From Arthrobacter sp. C2 (GTDB lineage: Bacteria > Actinomycetota > Actinomycetes > Actinomycetales > Micrococcaceae), in NCBI GenBank assembly GCA_024207135.1, contig CP042428.1:3844001-3908000 (forward strand): a stretch of DNA of 64,000 nt, written 5' to 3'. The position numbers were made by a program, and so were the translations under genes. How positions within the stretch are numbered: the first letter of the stretch is position 1; each line of letters begins with the position of its first letter. This document shows positions 26,220 through 34,028 of this stretch, in pieces. Below the pieces are notes generated by a model. The model had not been told where the DNA came from. It did no database searches and saw nothing but the letters and a program-made list of their open reading frames with translations.

Positions 26220-26265
26220 CTGTTCCCTAGCCAAACCCCCAAGTGGCTAGGGAGCAGTCCTTTTG
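26220..26265 (+). terminator. intrinsic terminator after the Rpf gene
   Basis: A 14-base stem CTGTTCCCTAGCCA / TGGCTAGGGAGCAG, with one T-G pair, and a ten-base loop, followed by TCCTTTTG. Sits between convergent genes. Confidence 0.8.
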
Positions 26266-26303
26266 CGTGTCCGCTCCCCGCTTCCCGATGCCGGGGCCGC
26301 GGC

Positions 26304-27653
26304 TCAGGCGAACGCGAAGACCGGCGGGAAAACGAACACCACCACGGCCGCCCACAGGCCATAGACGGGCAGGTACCTGGTCTGCCAGCGTTCGAGCTCC
26401 GCGAACCGGCACCTGCCGCGCAGGAACCCGGCCGAGAGCCAGGCTGCCCGAAGCAGGTGGACAAGCAGCAGCAGGTTTAACCCCAGAGCGGCGATCTTGT
26501 TGGGGCTGGAGCCGAACTCGGCGATCCGCGCCAGCATGGCGGTAAGCATCACCGCGTCCACGGCCAGGGCGGCGACCAGCAGTACCAGCTGCAGGACATC
26601 GAAGATGCCCGCCGGAGCCAGCGGCTCGCGCGCCGACAGCGCATAGAGCAGCAGGCACAGCACCAGCACCAGGACAGCATTCATGAGGATCAGCAGGCCG
26701 CGGTCGACATCGATGAGCCCGCCCGCGGTGGTGAGCACGACCAACATGGCCAGCAGCATGGCGATGGTCAGCGGCGTGAAGATGCGCGTGAGCACCGGCG
26801 CGATGTTCTCGATGACGTCCTGCTTGGCCTCCACCAGCCAGGCGGCGACGACCAGGGCCCCGGGGACGGCGAAAGGCAGGATCCAGGCCTCCATGATCGG
26901 TTCCAGGTCCAGGCCCACCAGCTGCAGCACCGCGGCGGTGAGCCCGATGAGCACCCCGCCGCCGAGGCCCAGCAGCGTGAAGTAGATGGCCAACTCGCCG
27001 GTGAACCTCACGAAGTCCATGCGCCGCCCGTCGCTTCGCCACCGCCCGCCGACGTACGCCACGCCGGCCAACAGCCACAGGAGCACCGGTGCGTGCAGTG
27101 CCGCCAACAGCCCGGTGGAACCCTCCGGGGCGAACGGGTAGGCGTTCAGCACCACGGCCAACGCGGCGAAGGGAACAACCAGCGCGAGCAGGAGCCGCAC
27201 GGCGAGCCGCCGCTTCCACGCGAAGTAGGCGGCCAGGAAGGGGAAGACCAACAGGCCCGTGTTGCGCAACAGCACCTCGTCCCCGCCCAGCCAGGATAGC
27301 CCGGCCTTCAGGGCCAGGCCCGCGCCCACTGCCAGTGACAGCACGACGGCAAGCTCGCGCCACGGCGGAACGCCGGTTGCCGCAGGGTCCTCGGGAAGCA
27401 GCACCAGCTGCTTCCACAGCCTTTCGGAGTGTTCCCGGGCAAATTCGCGTGAAACGGCGTCCAGATTGCCCATGCGCTTGATGGCCACCAGGAAGGATTC
27501 ATCCTCGTCCAGCCCGCCGGCCCGCCGTTCGGCGATTTGTTCACGCAGGTGGTCCTCGAGCTCGTCGAGGTCGGCGGGCGAGATGGCACGGCGTCGGGCG
27601 ACGTAGCCGCGCCAGTGTGCGATTTGGGCTTCGAGCCCCTCATGCGGTTCCAT
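26304..27653 (-). CDS. permease-prefix-domain membrane protein
   Basis: A 449-residue protein. The first 75 residues are a soluble permease prefix (HAAS-like) domain: LDELEDHLREQIAERRAGGLDEDESFLVAIKRMG. About ten to twelve membrane segments follow. Such proteins are nearly always paired with a PadR repressor, as here: its ATG shares one base with the PadR stop. The transmembrane part may act as a membrane-stress or transport protein; the function is not established. Confidence 0.82.
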   Translation of the reverse strand: MEPHEGLEAQIAHWRGYVARRRAISPADLDELEDHLREQIAERRAGGLDEDESFLVAIKRMGNLDAVSREFAREHSERLWKQLVLLPEDPAATGVPPWRELAVVLSLAVGAGLALKAGLSWLGGDEVLLRNTGLLVFPFLAAYFAWKRRLAVRLLLALVVPFAALAVVLNAYPFAPEGSTGLLAALHAPVLLWLLAGVAYVGGRWRSDGRRMDFVRFTGELAIYFTLLGLGGGVLIGLTAAVLQLVGLDLEPIMEAWILPFAVPGALVVAAWLVEAKQDVIENIAPVLTRIFTPLTIAMLLAMLVVLTTAGGLIDVDRGLLILMNAVLVLVLCLLLYALSAREPLAPAGIFDVLQLVLLVAALAVDAVMLTAMLARIAEFGSSPNKIAALGLNLLLLVHLLRAAWLSAGFLRGRCRFAELERWQTRYLPVYGLWAAVVVFVFPPVFAFA

Positions 27654-28018
27654 CACGCCCACCCCGTTTCCATCGCCGGCGGCAGCTGCGCGTTGTGCCA
27701 GACCTGCCGCAGCGCCTTGGCCACCACGCTCCACTGTTCCTGACGCTCGGCCAGGGCCTCACGTCCGGAGGGTGTGATGGCGTAGTGCTTGCGCCGACGC
27801 CCGGTCTCCGGGGAGTGGCCCCAGCTCGCCTCGAGGTGGCCGAGCCGTTCGAGGCGGTGCAGCAAGGGGTATAGCATTCCGTCGGTCCATTGCATGTCCC
27901 CGCCGGAAAGCTCCCCGACCTTCTTGATGATGGCATAGCCGTGCAACTCGCCTTCGGCGAGGATTCCCAGCACGAGCGGGGTCGCCGATGCGGCGACCAG
28001 GTCCTTGTCGATGCGCAC
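27653..28018 (-). CDS. PadR-family transcriptional regulator
   Basis: A 121-residue winged-helix repressor (LVLGILAEGELHGYAIIKKV; WTDGMLYPLLHRLERLGHL; GRRRKHYAITPSGREAL). A GTG start with AGGAGG four bases upstream is used. Overlaps the membrane protein gene and probably represses it and itself through the perfect palindrome just upstream. Confidence 0.92.
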   Translation of the reverse strand: MRIDKDLVAASATPLVLGILAEGELHGYAIIKKVGELSGGDMQWTDGMLYPLLHRLERLGHLEASWGHSPETGRRRKHYAITPSGREALAERQEQWSVVAKALRQVWHNAQLPPAMETGWA

Positions 28019-28028
28019 GATTCCTCCT

Positions 28029-28049
28029 ATACATAGATCTTCTATGTAT
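28029..28049. promoter_or_regulatory. perfect 9-3-9 palindrome upstream of padR gene
   Basis: ATACATAGA, three bases, TCTATGTAT. It ends eleven bases before the PadR start codon and includes the ATACAT/ATGTAT half-sites typical of PadR operators. Strong candidate for autoregulation. Confidence 0.75.
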
Positions 28050-28100
28050 TGAACGCCCGTGCGTCCCTGAAAGCAAGCCAAGGCGGTGTCGATTCAACGG

Positions 28101-28149
28101 CAAAGGTCCCTTTTGCCCCCACTTTGTGGGGAGAAACGGGACCTTTGCG
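28101..28149. terminator. nested hairpin downstream of the flavin monooxygenase
   Basis: An 11-bp outer stem GCAAAGGTCCC / GGGACCTTTGC encloses a second stem CCCCAC-TTT-GTGGGG. It lies 27 bases after the monooxygenase stop and before padR. No T-tract, so termination is likely but unproven. Confidence 0.6.
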
Positions 28150-28175
28150 ATGTGGCCCGGTGATGGGCCTGTTGC

Positions 28176-29585
28176 CTACTTGCCCTTGGCCAGGATGGCG
28201 TTGGCATCCACGGTAGCCATGGCGTTGGTGTCCATGTTCTGGGAAGGGCCGTTGAGGAAGCGCTCCAGCGAGTCGTCCATGGCGTTGATCCAGCGCGTGT
28301 GGTGGATCTCTGCCATGGTTCCGGTGATCACCGAACGGTGGGCCTTGTCGCGGTAGCCCAGGATGTCCTCCGACTTGTGGCGCATCCAGTCCTTGAACAG
28401 GGTACTGACGGCGTCAAGGTCGAATTCCGGGTAATCGGTCGCGTTGATCAAGTCGCGGACGTAGTCGGTCTGGAAATCGGCCTCGGCGTCGTGGTCGGCC
28501 AGGGCGGCCTGCGCATCGAGCCAGGACTGGATGTCGGCGGCACGGGCTTCGGCCGAGGGCAAGGCGATCTTGCCGGTCATGGCATCGCGGGCAAACCATG
28601 CCTGCGCATCGAACATGTTGAAGGTGTAGTACTGGTCTTGGGCGCCCAGGTAGAACAGGTTGGTGTTCTGCTGCCACACCACACCCTTGTAGAGGTTGCC
28701 CGGGTACAAGACGTTGGGGGAGCTTACCGCCAGGTCCGAGGGCAGGAACGGGTACTTGTGCAGGTAGCCGGTGCACATGATGACAGCATCGAATTCGCCG
28801 CTGGTGCCGTCGGCGAAGTGGGCCGTGGTGCCCTCGAAGCGGGTGACCAGAGGACGCTCGACGGTGGTCGAAGGCCAGTCGAATCCCATGGGTCCGCTGC
28901 GGTAGCTCAGGGTGATCGAGGCGGCGCCCATCTTGTGCGCCTGCATGCCGATGTCCTCCGCGGAATACGAGGACCCGATCATCAGCAGTCGCTTGCCGCC
29001 GAAGCGCTCGGCGCCGCGGAAATCGTGGGCGTGCAGCACCTCGCCGGGGAAGGTGTTGATCCCGTCGAAGTCCGGGATGTTGGGGGTGGAGAAATGCCCG
29101 GTGGAGACGACCAGCTTGTCGAAGACATGGGTCTTGGATTCGCCGGTCTTCACGTCCTGGCTGAAGAGCGTGAACTCCTCGGTTGCCTCGTCGTAGTTGA
29201 CCCAGCGAACGGCGGTGTTGAACTGGATGTACTTGCGCACGTCGGACTTTTCGACGCGGCCGGCAATGTAATCGAAAAGGACCTCGCGCGGAGGGAACGA
29301 GGAAATCGGCCGGCCGAAGTGCTCGTCGAAGGTGTAATCGGAGAATTCGAGGCATTCCTTGGGCCCGTTGGACCACAGGTGCCGGTACATCGATGAGTGG
29401 GCCGATTCCCCCGAGCCGTCGATGCCGGTGTGCCAGCTGTAGTTCCACTGGCCTCCCCAGTCGGATTGCTTTTCGAAGCAAACGATTTCGGGCATGTCCG
29501 CACCCTTGGCGCGCGCGGCCTCGAATGCCCGCAGCTGTGCCATGCCGCTGGGTCCTGCACCAATGATTCCGACTCGCAAGCTCAT
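28176..29585 (-). CDS. tmm: flavin-containing monooxygenase, trimethylamine monooxygenase type
   Basis: A 469-residue FMO that uses NADPH, FAD and O2 to N-oxygenate a substrate, probably trimethylamine to trimethylamine N-oxide. It has FAD motif GIIGAGPSGMAQL, the FMO fingerprint FPGEVLHAHDF, the NADPH motif MIGSSYSAEDIG and family-typical HLWSNGPKECLEFSDYTFDE, PMGFDWP, CTGYLHKYPFLP and FNMFDAQAWFARD. These match Tmm closely. GAGGAG precedes the ATG. Other FMO substrates (dimethylsulfide, other tertiary amines) are possible. Confidence 0.85.
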   Translation of the reverse strand: MSLRVGIIGAGPSGMAQLRAFEAARAKGADMPEIVCFEKQSDWGGQWNYSWHTGIDGSGESAHSSMYRHLWSNGPKECLEFSDYTFDEHFGRPISSFPPREVLFDYIAGRVEKSDVRKYIQFNTAVRWVNYDEATEEFTLFSQDVKTGESKTHVFDKLVVSTGHFSTPNIPDFDGINTFPGEVLHAHDFRGAERFGGKRLLMIGSSYSAEDIGMQAHKMGAASITLSYRSGPMGFDWPSTTVERPLVTRFEGTTAHFADGTSGEFDAVIMCTGYLHKYPFLPSDLAVSSPNVLYPGNLYKGVVWQQNTNLFYLGAQDQYYTFNMFDAQAWFARDAMTGKIALPSAEARAADIQSWLDAQAALADHDAEADFQTDYVRDLINATDYPEFDLDAVSTLFKDWMRHKSEDILGYRDKAHRSVITGTMAEIHHTRWINAMDDSLERFLNGPSQNMDTNAMATVDANAILAKGK

Positions 29586-30346
29586 GCTTTTCTCCTCATT
29601 CCGGGGCCGATTCAATTACCCGTGGCAAAGGGAAATTCGGGACCGCGCCAATGAAAGGCGACAGCGGAAGTACGACCCTTGAAAGAAGAAGTGCTCTCCT
29701 CCGAATACAAGGCCAGGCGCTTCGTGCGCCGCAAGGTCAAATGCTCCCGGGCCTCGATCCCCACAAGGGGAGAGGCGCCGCAATAACAGAAAAAGACCGG
29801 CAGATAGCGGTCATTGCGGTTCCGAATGAACCAGCGTTCGGCCCGATGTGGGTGGACTGGTTCTCTCTCCATAACAACAGTAGCGGACCAATTAGTCAAA
29901 TCTTGTGCCCTAATTCAAGGCTGCGAACCCAGCCAAGGGCAAGAGTTCCAAATAGTTATATGTCGGAATATTCCCCGGGATCCTGAGGCTGATCGGCAGA
30001 TGGGATAAGCGTTCCCGTGCGTCCATGTTCCAACGTCACGATTTTGACAATGACATGAGTGAATTGGCGGATATTTGAAATGCTAAATTGCTCGTCCGAG
30101 TTCGGTTGCCGAAGGCGTTGTGGCTGACTTCGGGCACATCCCGGGCGCGCGGGCGGGCCCGAAACGCAGCTGGTGGCCTGGCGGGACGAACCCGGCTGCA
30201 CCGGACAGCTGCTATTGGAACCGCCAAGCGGAAAACTGCCCCGGCCGGTGGATTCCTCCCCCCTGCCCACCGTGGGTTTCGCTTTGTCCTATGCTCGGGT
30301 GCACCGGGATGCCGCGGCAGGGCAGGCACCCCGGGACACCTGCTGG
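29586..30346. other. 760-base region without a convincing gene, upstream of tmm
   Basis: Lower G+C than the flanks, with only weak ORFs. The minus-strand sequence near tmm holds hairpins: CCGCAAT / ATTGCGG (29778-29819) around GACCG / CGGTC (29795-29812), a T5 run on the minus strand just after the inner stem, CCCC-ACAA-GGGG at 29759-29770 and GGCGC-TTCGT-GCGCC at 29716-29730. Reads as a structured 5' leader or attenuator for tmm. The rest shows nothing I can name. Confidence 0.5.
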
Positions 30347-30820
30347 TCAACGGGCGGCGAGCAAGGTTTCCAGCCGTTCGTAGCCCTGCGACATGCCCTC
30401 TTCCATGCCGGATGCGGCCATGCCGTCGCGTGCTTCGATCGAGGGGTAGACCGAGTGGCCCACCAGCCGGCAACGGTTGCCATCAAGGGCCTCGAAACGC
30501 ATGTAGTCCATGGCGACGACATCGGGCTGGCCGTCGTACTCGAAGGTCTGGATGGCGAAATCGTTCTCGCGCACGGTGTGGAACACCCCGGTGAAGCCGT
30601 ACGAGCCGATCTCGTTGGAGTGCGTGTACTTGTAGGAACCGCCTGTGCGGAAATCGTAGTGGTCGATGGTCATTTCCATGCCGTTCGGCCCGAGCCACTG
30701 GGCGACCAATGCGGGATCGCGATGTGCCTCGAACACGGCCCCGACGGGGAAGTTGAACTCCCGGGAGAAATCGATGAAGGGAGTGCCTTCGGGGATGCTG
30801 AGGTTCAATGGGGTGCTCAT
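30347..30820 (-). CDS. SRPBCC / AHSA1-family protein
   Basis: A 157-residue START-like protein with FIDFSREFNFPVGAVFEAHRDP at the N-terminus, WLGPNGMEM and DFRTGGSYKY in the middle and GMEEGMSQGYERLETLL at the end, the AHSA1/SRPBCC pattern. Twelve bases downstream of the ArsR gene and probably in its operon. These pairs are very common in actinobacteria; the ligand is unknown. Confidence 0.88.
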   Translation of the reverse strand: MSTPLNLSIPEGTPFIDFSREFNFPVGAVFEAHRDPALVAQWLGPNGMEMTIDHYDFRTGGSYKYTHSNEIGSYGFTGVFHTVRENDFAIQTFEYDGQPDVVAMDYMRFEALDGNRCRLVGHSVYPSIEARDGMAASGMEEGMSQGYERLETLLAAR

Positions 30821-30832
30821 GATGAGACTTTC

Positions 30833-31174
30833 CTAAAATTGTCCGCGGCGTGCGGAATGCTTTTGGAGCACGGCATCCAAGCGGTCGTATTTTGCCTCGG
30901 CAAGTATCCGGTACTTGTCGATCCAGCCGGTCAGTTCCGTGAGTAGTGCAGGATTCAGGTGGACCGGGCGGCGTTGCGCCTCGCGTGTGCGGGTCACCAA
31001 GTGCGCCTGTTCCAGGACCTGAATGTGCTTCGAGATGCCTTGGATGGACATCTTGAACGGTTCGGCGAGTTCGTTGACGGTGGCCGGCCCGGCAGAGAGC
31101 CGGACGATGATCTGCCGCCGCGTCGGGTCAGCGAGGGCGAGGAACGCCCTGTTGAGGTCCTGCTCGTCAAACAT
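30833..31174 (-). CDS. ArsR-family regulator (SRPBCC-paired type)
   Basis: A 113-residue winged-helix regulator (ALADPTRRQIIVRLSAG, VNELAEPFKMSIQGISKHIQ, VTRTREAQRRPVHLN). It lacks the metal-binding Cys pair of true ArsR/SmtB sensors, as is usual for this subgroup. Controls itself and the SRPBCC gene; the palindrome at 31197 is a probable operator. Confidence 0.9.
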   Translation of the reverse strand: MFDEQDLNRAFLALADPTRRQIIVRLSAGPATVNELAEPFKMSIQGISKHIQVLEQAHLVTRTREAQRRPVHLNPALLTELTGWIDKYRILAEAKYDRLDAVLQKHSARRGQF

Positions 31175-31196
31175 CGCGTATTCAACTCATTCCTTT

Positions 31197-31214
31197 ATCA
31201 ACCTTTCGGTTGAT
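31197..31214. promoter_or_regulatory. 7-4-7 palindrome upstream of the ArsR gene
   Basis: ATCAACC-TTTC-GGTTGAT, 23 bases before the ATG. The CAACC-N4-GGTTG core is a usual type of operator for ArsR regulators paired with SRPBCC genes. Confidence 0.65.
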
Positions 31215-31366
31215 TACTAGGATCCGCCGATGCCCGTCCGGAGTCAAGGGGCGGGCGGAAGGAATCCTGTAAAATTTCCCGATTCGGCACGATCCGGGAC
31301 GCGGCCGGTGCGGATGTTGCCGCGGTGAATCCCCAGGGCAGCGCCCGCAGCCATGCACCGTGCCGT

Positions 31367-32191
31367 CTATGCAACAGAGCGCATGAATTCGCGGGCCGCA
31401 ACAGCATGGCGCCCCTGGATTCCCAGGAACAGCTCGGCACTTCGGTGCCCGGGCCAGTTGCCGGGCAGGTAGCCATCGGGCAGGCCGGGATCAAGGTAGG
31501 GGATGGTCCGCCAAGAGTCGATGGCCCGCACGTAGGCCGCGAAGCTGTCGCCGGCGTTGGGGAAGCCGGCCTTGGCCACCGCCCCGTTCTGCTCGAGGAA
31601 CCCGTGGTGCAGGGCGGCCAGCGCATCCAGGTCCCACCATGAAGCTGCCAGGGCCTGCGGCGTGCCGGTGAACTCCAAAACGTTGGAAACGATGATGGTC
31701 GCGTGGTCCTCCAGGCCGAGCACGCGCAGGATCTCCCACACCTCGGCGCGCAGGTAGTCGGGGAAGATCCACAGCCCCGGGGCCACCAGCCCGCCGCCGA
31801 TTCCCTGCAGGTACTTGCGCAGTTGGTGGCGGCGTTCGCGTTCGGACTCCGGGATCGAGTAGGAAGCCAGGCACCACGAATCGCCCGCTGCCATGGAGCG
31901 TGGCTCGAAGATGCGCCGGTCCCCGCGGGCCAGGATGCGTTCGCCGGTGGCCGTGAGCTCGAGCCCTGTGGTCCCGTCCCGTTCCTGCTGGTCCAGGATC
32001 CCCTTCTTTTTCAGGCGGGAGATCGCCGTCCGGGTCACCTGCGGTTTGGTGCCCAGGGCATCCATCAACGCAATCAGGTGCGCCGAGGAAATCCAGCCGC
32101 CCAGTTCGCGCAGGTACAGCCCCACGATGGTGCGGACCAAGGACGTGGTGCTGCCCGGGCGGGCGTCCAGGTCGTCGAGTTCGGAAAGCAC
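31367..32191 (-). CDS. PaaX-family transcriptional regulator
   Basis: A 274-residue regulator: winged helix (ISSAHLIALMDALGTKPQVT and TRTAISRLKKKGIL), central PaaX segment (SWCLASYSIPESERERRHQL) and C-terminal region (YLDPGLPDGYLPGNWPG). PaaX regulators usually sense CoA thioesters of aromatic acids. The GTG start lies ten bases after the tryptophan dioxygenase stop on the same strand, so it may regulate that gene. Confidence 0.88.
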   Translation of the reverse strand: MLSELDDLDARPGSTTSLVRTIVGLYLRELGGWISSAHLIALMDALGTKPQVTRTAISRLKKKGILDQQERDGTTGLELTATGERILARGDRRIFEPRSMAAGDSWCLASYSIPESERERRHQLRKYLQGIGGGLVAPGLWIFPDYLRAEVWEILRVLGLEDHATIIVSNVLEFTGTPQALAASWWDLDALAALHHGFLEQNGAVAKAGFPNAGDSFAAYVRAIDSWRTIPYLDPGLPDGYLPGNWPGHRSAELFLGIQGRHAVAAREFMRSVA

Positions 32192-32200
32192 GTCTTTAGG

Positions 32201-33070
32201 CTACTTGCCGATCTCGGTGCGCACGGCGTACAGCTCAGGGAAGAACGTCAGGTCCAGGGCGCGCCTGAGGAAATCCACTCCGGAAGATCCGCCGGTGCCC
32301 TTCTTGAATCCGATTGTGCGCTGCACGACGCGCATGTGGCGGAAGCGCCAGGCCTGGAAGTTGTCCTCCAGGTCGACGAGGTCCTCGCAGGCCTGGTACA
32401 GGCTCCAGGTGGTGTCGTCGGATTCGTAGATGTCCTTGTAGATGGGAACCAGGGCCTCGTGGAACACCCAGGGCTTGGTGACGTCGCGGCCCAGGATTTC
32501 CTCGGGAATCGCGTAACCGGCGCGGGCAAGTGCATGCAGGAAGGCGTCGTAGACGGTCGGTTCGTGCAGGACCTGGGTGAGCAGCTGGTGCGCCTCCGGA
32601 TCGGACTCGAAGACCTTGAGCATGCCCTCGTGCTTGTTGCCCAGGATGAACTCGACGGCCCGGTACTGGAAGGACTGGAAGCCGGAGGACGATCCGAGGA
32701 ACCCGCGGAACTGTGCATACTCGCGCGGGGTCAGCGTGGCCAGCACGGCCCACTGCTCGGTGAGCGTCTTTTGGATGTGCTTGACGCGGGCCAGGCATTT
32801 GAGCGACTTGCCGATTTCGTCGTTGTCCATCAGCCGGCGCGACTCCGTGAGCTCGTGCAGCATCAGCTTGAGCCAGAGTTCGCTGGTCTGGTGCTGGATG
32901 ATGAACAGCATCTCGTCGTGGTGCTCGGGAACGCTGACCGGGTGCTGGGCCGAGAGCAGTCGTTCGAGGTCCAGGTAGCTTCCGTACGACATGGCATTGT
33001 GAAAATCGGTGCGGACGGTGTCTTCGATTTCGCGGGCACCCTCGGGTGTCTGTGCGTGTGGGCAGGCCAT
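32201..33070 (-). CDS. kynA: tryptophan 2,3-dioxygenase
   Basis: A 289-residue heme enzyme that opens the indole ring of L-tryptophan with O2 to give N-formylkynurenine, the first step of the kynurenine route. Signature stretches are SYGSYLDLERLL, FIIQHQTSELWLKLMLHEL, FRGFLGSSSGFQSFQYRAVE and WRFRHMRVVQRTIGFKKGTG. A -35 TTGACG and -10 TACGCT end seven bases before the A of the ATG, so the mRNA may be leaderless. No kynureninase is nearby; an alpha/beta hydrolase at 37610 is a possible formamidase. Confidence 0.95.
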   Translation of the reverse strand: MACPHAQTPEGAREIEDTVRTDFHNAMSYGSYLDLERLLSAQHPVSVPEHHDEMLFIIQHQTSELWLKLMLHELTESRRLMDNDEIGKSLKCLARVKHIQKTLTEQWAVLATLTPREYAQFRGFLGSSSGFQSFQYRAVEFILGNKHEGMLKVFESDPEAHQLLTQVLHEPTVYDAFLHALARAGYAIPEEILGRDVTKPWVFHEALVPIYKDIYESDDTTWSLYQACEDLVDLEDNFQAWRFRHMRVVQRTIGFKKGTGGSSGVDFLRRALDLTFFPELYAVRTEIGK

Positions 33071-33076
33071 GGAAAT

Positions 33077-33104
33077 AGCGTATCAGTATCTCAACGTGCG
33101 TCAA
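33077..33104 (-). promoter_or_regulatory. promoter of tryptophan 2,3-dioxygenase, leaderless layout
   Basis: On the minus strand: -35 TTGACG (33104-33099), 16-base spacer, -10 TACGCT (33082-33077). The predicted transcription start falls on the ATG at 33070. Confidence 0.6.
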
Positions 33105-33317
33105 GAGAGTGAAATAAGCCGGATCTGGATCCCCGGGGCAAAAAATGCTGGACGGATGTCTGGTCTCGTCGGGTCAGTAGAGTTGCGAGGTCTGTTCGGG
33201 GCCGTCGCCGGTCCGCCCCATGTCGAGCGCCTTTCCCGGGCGTTGTCATGGTTTGATTGAAGTTTGTATCGAGATCGTGGGCCGCAGAGAAAACGCGCCC
33301 GAAAACATGGGGGATTC

Positions 33318-33917
33318 ATGAAGACTTTCACTCGCACGCTCACTGCCCTTGCCGCGGCGGTGTCGATCGCGTTTTCCGGGGCCGCCGTGGCAACTGCCGC
33401 ACCCGTGGCACCCGTGCAGGGGGCCGCCGTCGTTGCTGCCAAGAAGGCGCCGGCCGTTGCGATCGGGAAGATTCCCACCAAGACCGTCAAGGGATCGGCG
33501 AAGGCCACCATCAAGCCGTTGGCCAAGGCGGCCAAGGGCGTGAAAGTCACCTCCAAGGTGCTGACGGTCAAGCAGGGGAAGAAGACCGTTGCCAAGAACA
33601 AGACTTCGGTCAAGCTGAAAACCGGCACCTACAAGGTGACGACAAAGGTGAGCTACAAAATCGGCAAGAAGAAGGGGACCATCTCCAAGACGCAAACCCT
33701 GATCGTCAAGAAGGCCGCGGCGAAGAAGTCGTGGGCAGCACCGAAGGGCAAGAGCTGCCCGGCAGGGTTCCCGGTCAAGGGCAATAAGACCGGCAGCAAC
33801 AAGGAGTGGAAGTACCACGTTCGCGGTGGCCAGTACTACACCCGCACGGTTCCGGAGCAGTGCTTCAAGAACACCTCCGACGCGCGGAAGGCCGGATACC
33901 GCGCTTCCAAGCGCTAA
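33318..33917 (+). CDS. secreted sunset-domain protein
   Basis: A 199-residue exported protein with a signal peptide (LTALAAAVSIAFSGAAVATA), a Lys-rich repetitive middle (about 25% Lys between residues 40 and 135) and a C-terminal Cys-containing module: CPAGFPVKGN, EWKYHVRGGQYYTRTVPEQC, GYRASKR. The last part matches the sunset domain found at the end of secreted nucleases and wall proteins. Function unknown. Followed by a secreted nuclease on the same strand. Confidence 0.75.
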   Translation: MKTFTRTLTALAAAVSIAFSGAAVATAAPVAPVQGAAVVAAKKAPAVAIGKIPTKTVKGSAKATIKPLAKAAKGVKVTSKVLTVKQGKKTVAKNKTSVKLKTGTYKVTTKVSYKIGKKKGTISKTQTLIVKKAAAKKSWAAPKGKSCPAGFPVKGNKTGSNKEWKYHVRGGQYYTRTVPEQCFKNTSDARKAGYRASKR

Positions 33918-33942
33918 AGCCGTTCCGGCAATCTCATGACGG

Positions 33943-33973
33943 CCGTGGCCCGCAGTCAAACTGTGGGCCACGG
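33943..33973 (+). terminator. hairpin after the sunset-domain gene
   Basis: CCGTGGCCCGCAG / CTGTGGGCCACGG with a five-base loop; one mismatch. No clear T-tract. Confidence 0.55.
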
Positions 33974-34028
33974 GTGTTTACATGTACCTTTGGCGCCGTG
34001 CCTCGTTGAGTCATCTTGAAAGAGCGAT

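Noticed and set aside
29612-29899. 95-residue minus-strand frame before tmm
   Set aside because: No ribosome-binding site or family pattern; overlaps the structured leader.
29900-29990. Possible sigma-54-type promoter on the minus strand
   Set aside because: GG-to-GC spacing is wrong and actinobacteria lack sigma-54.
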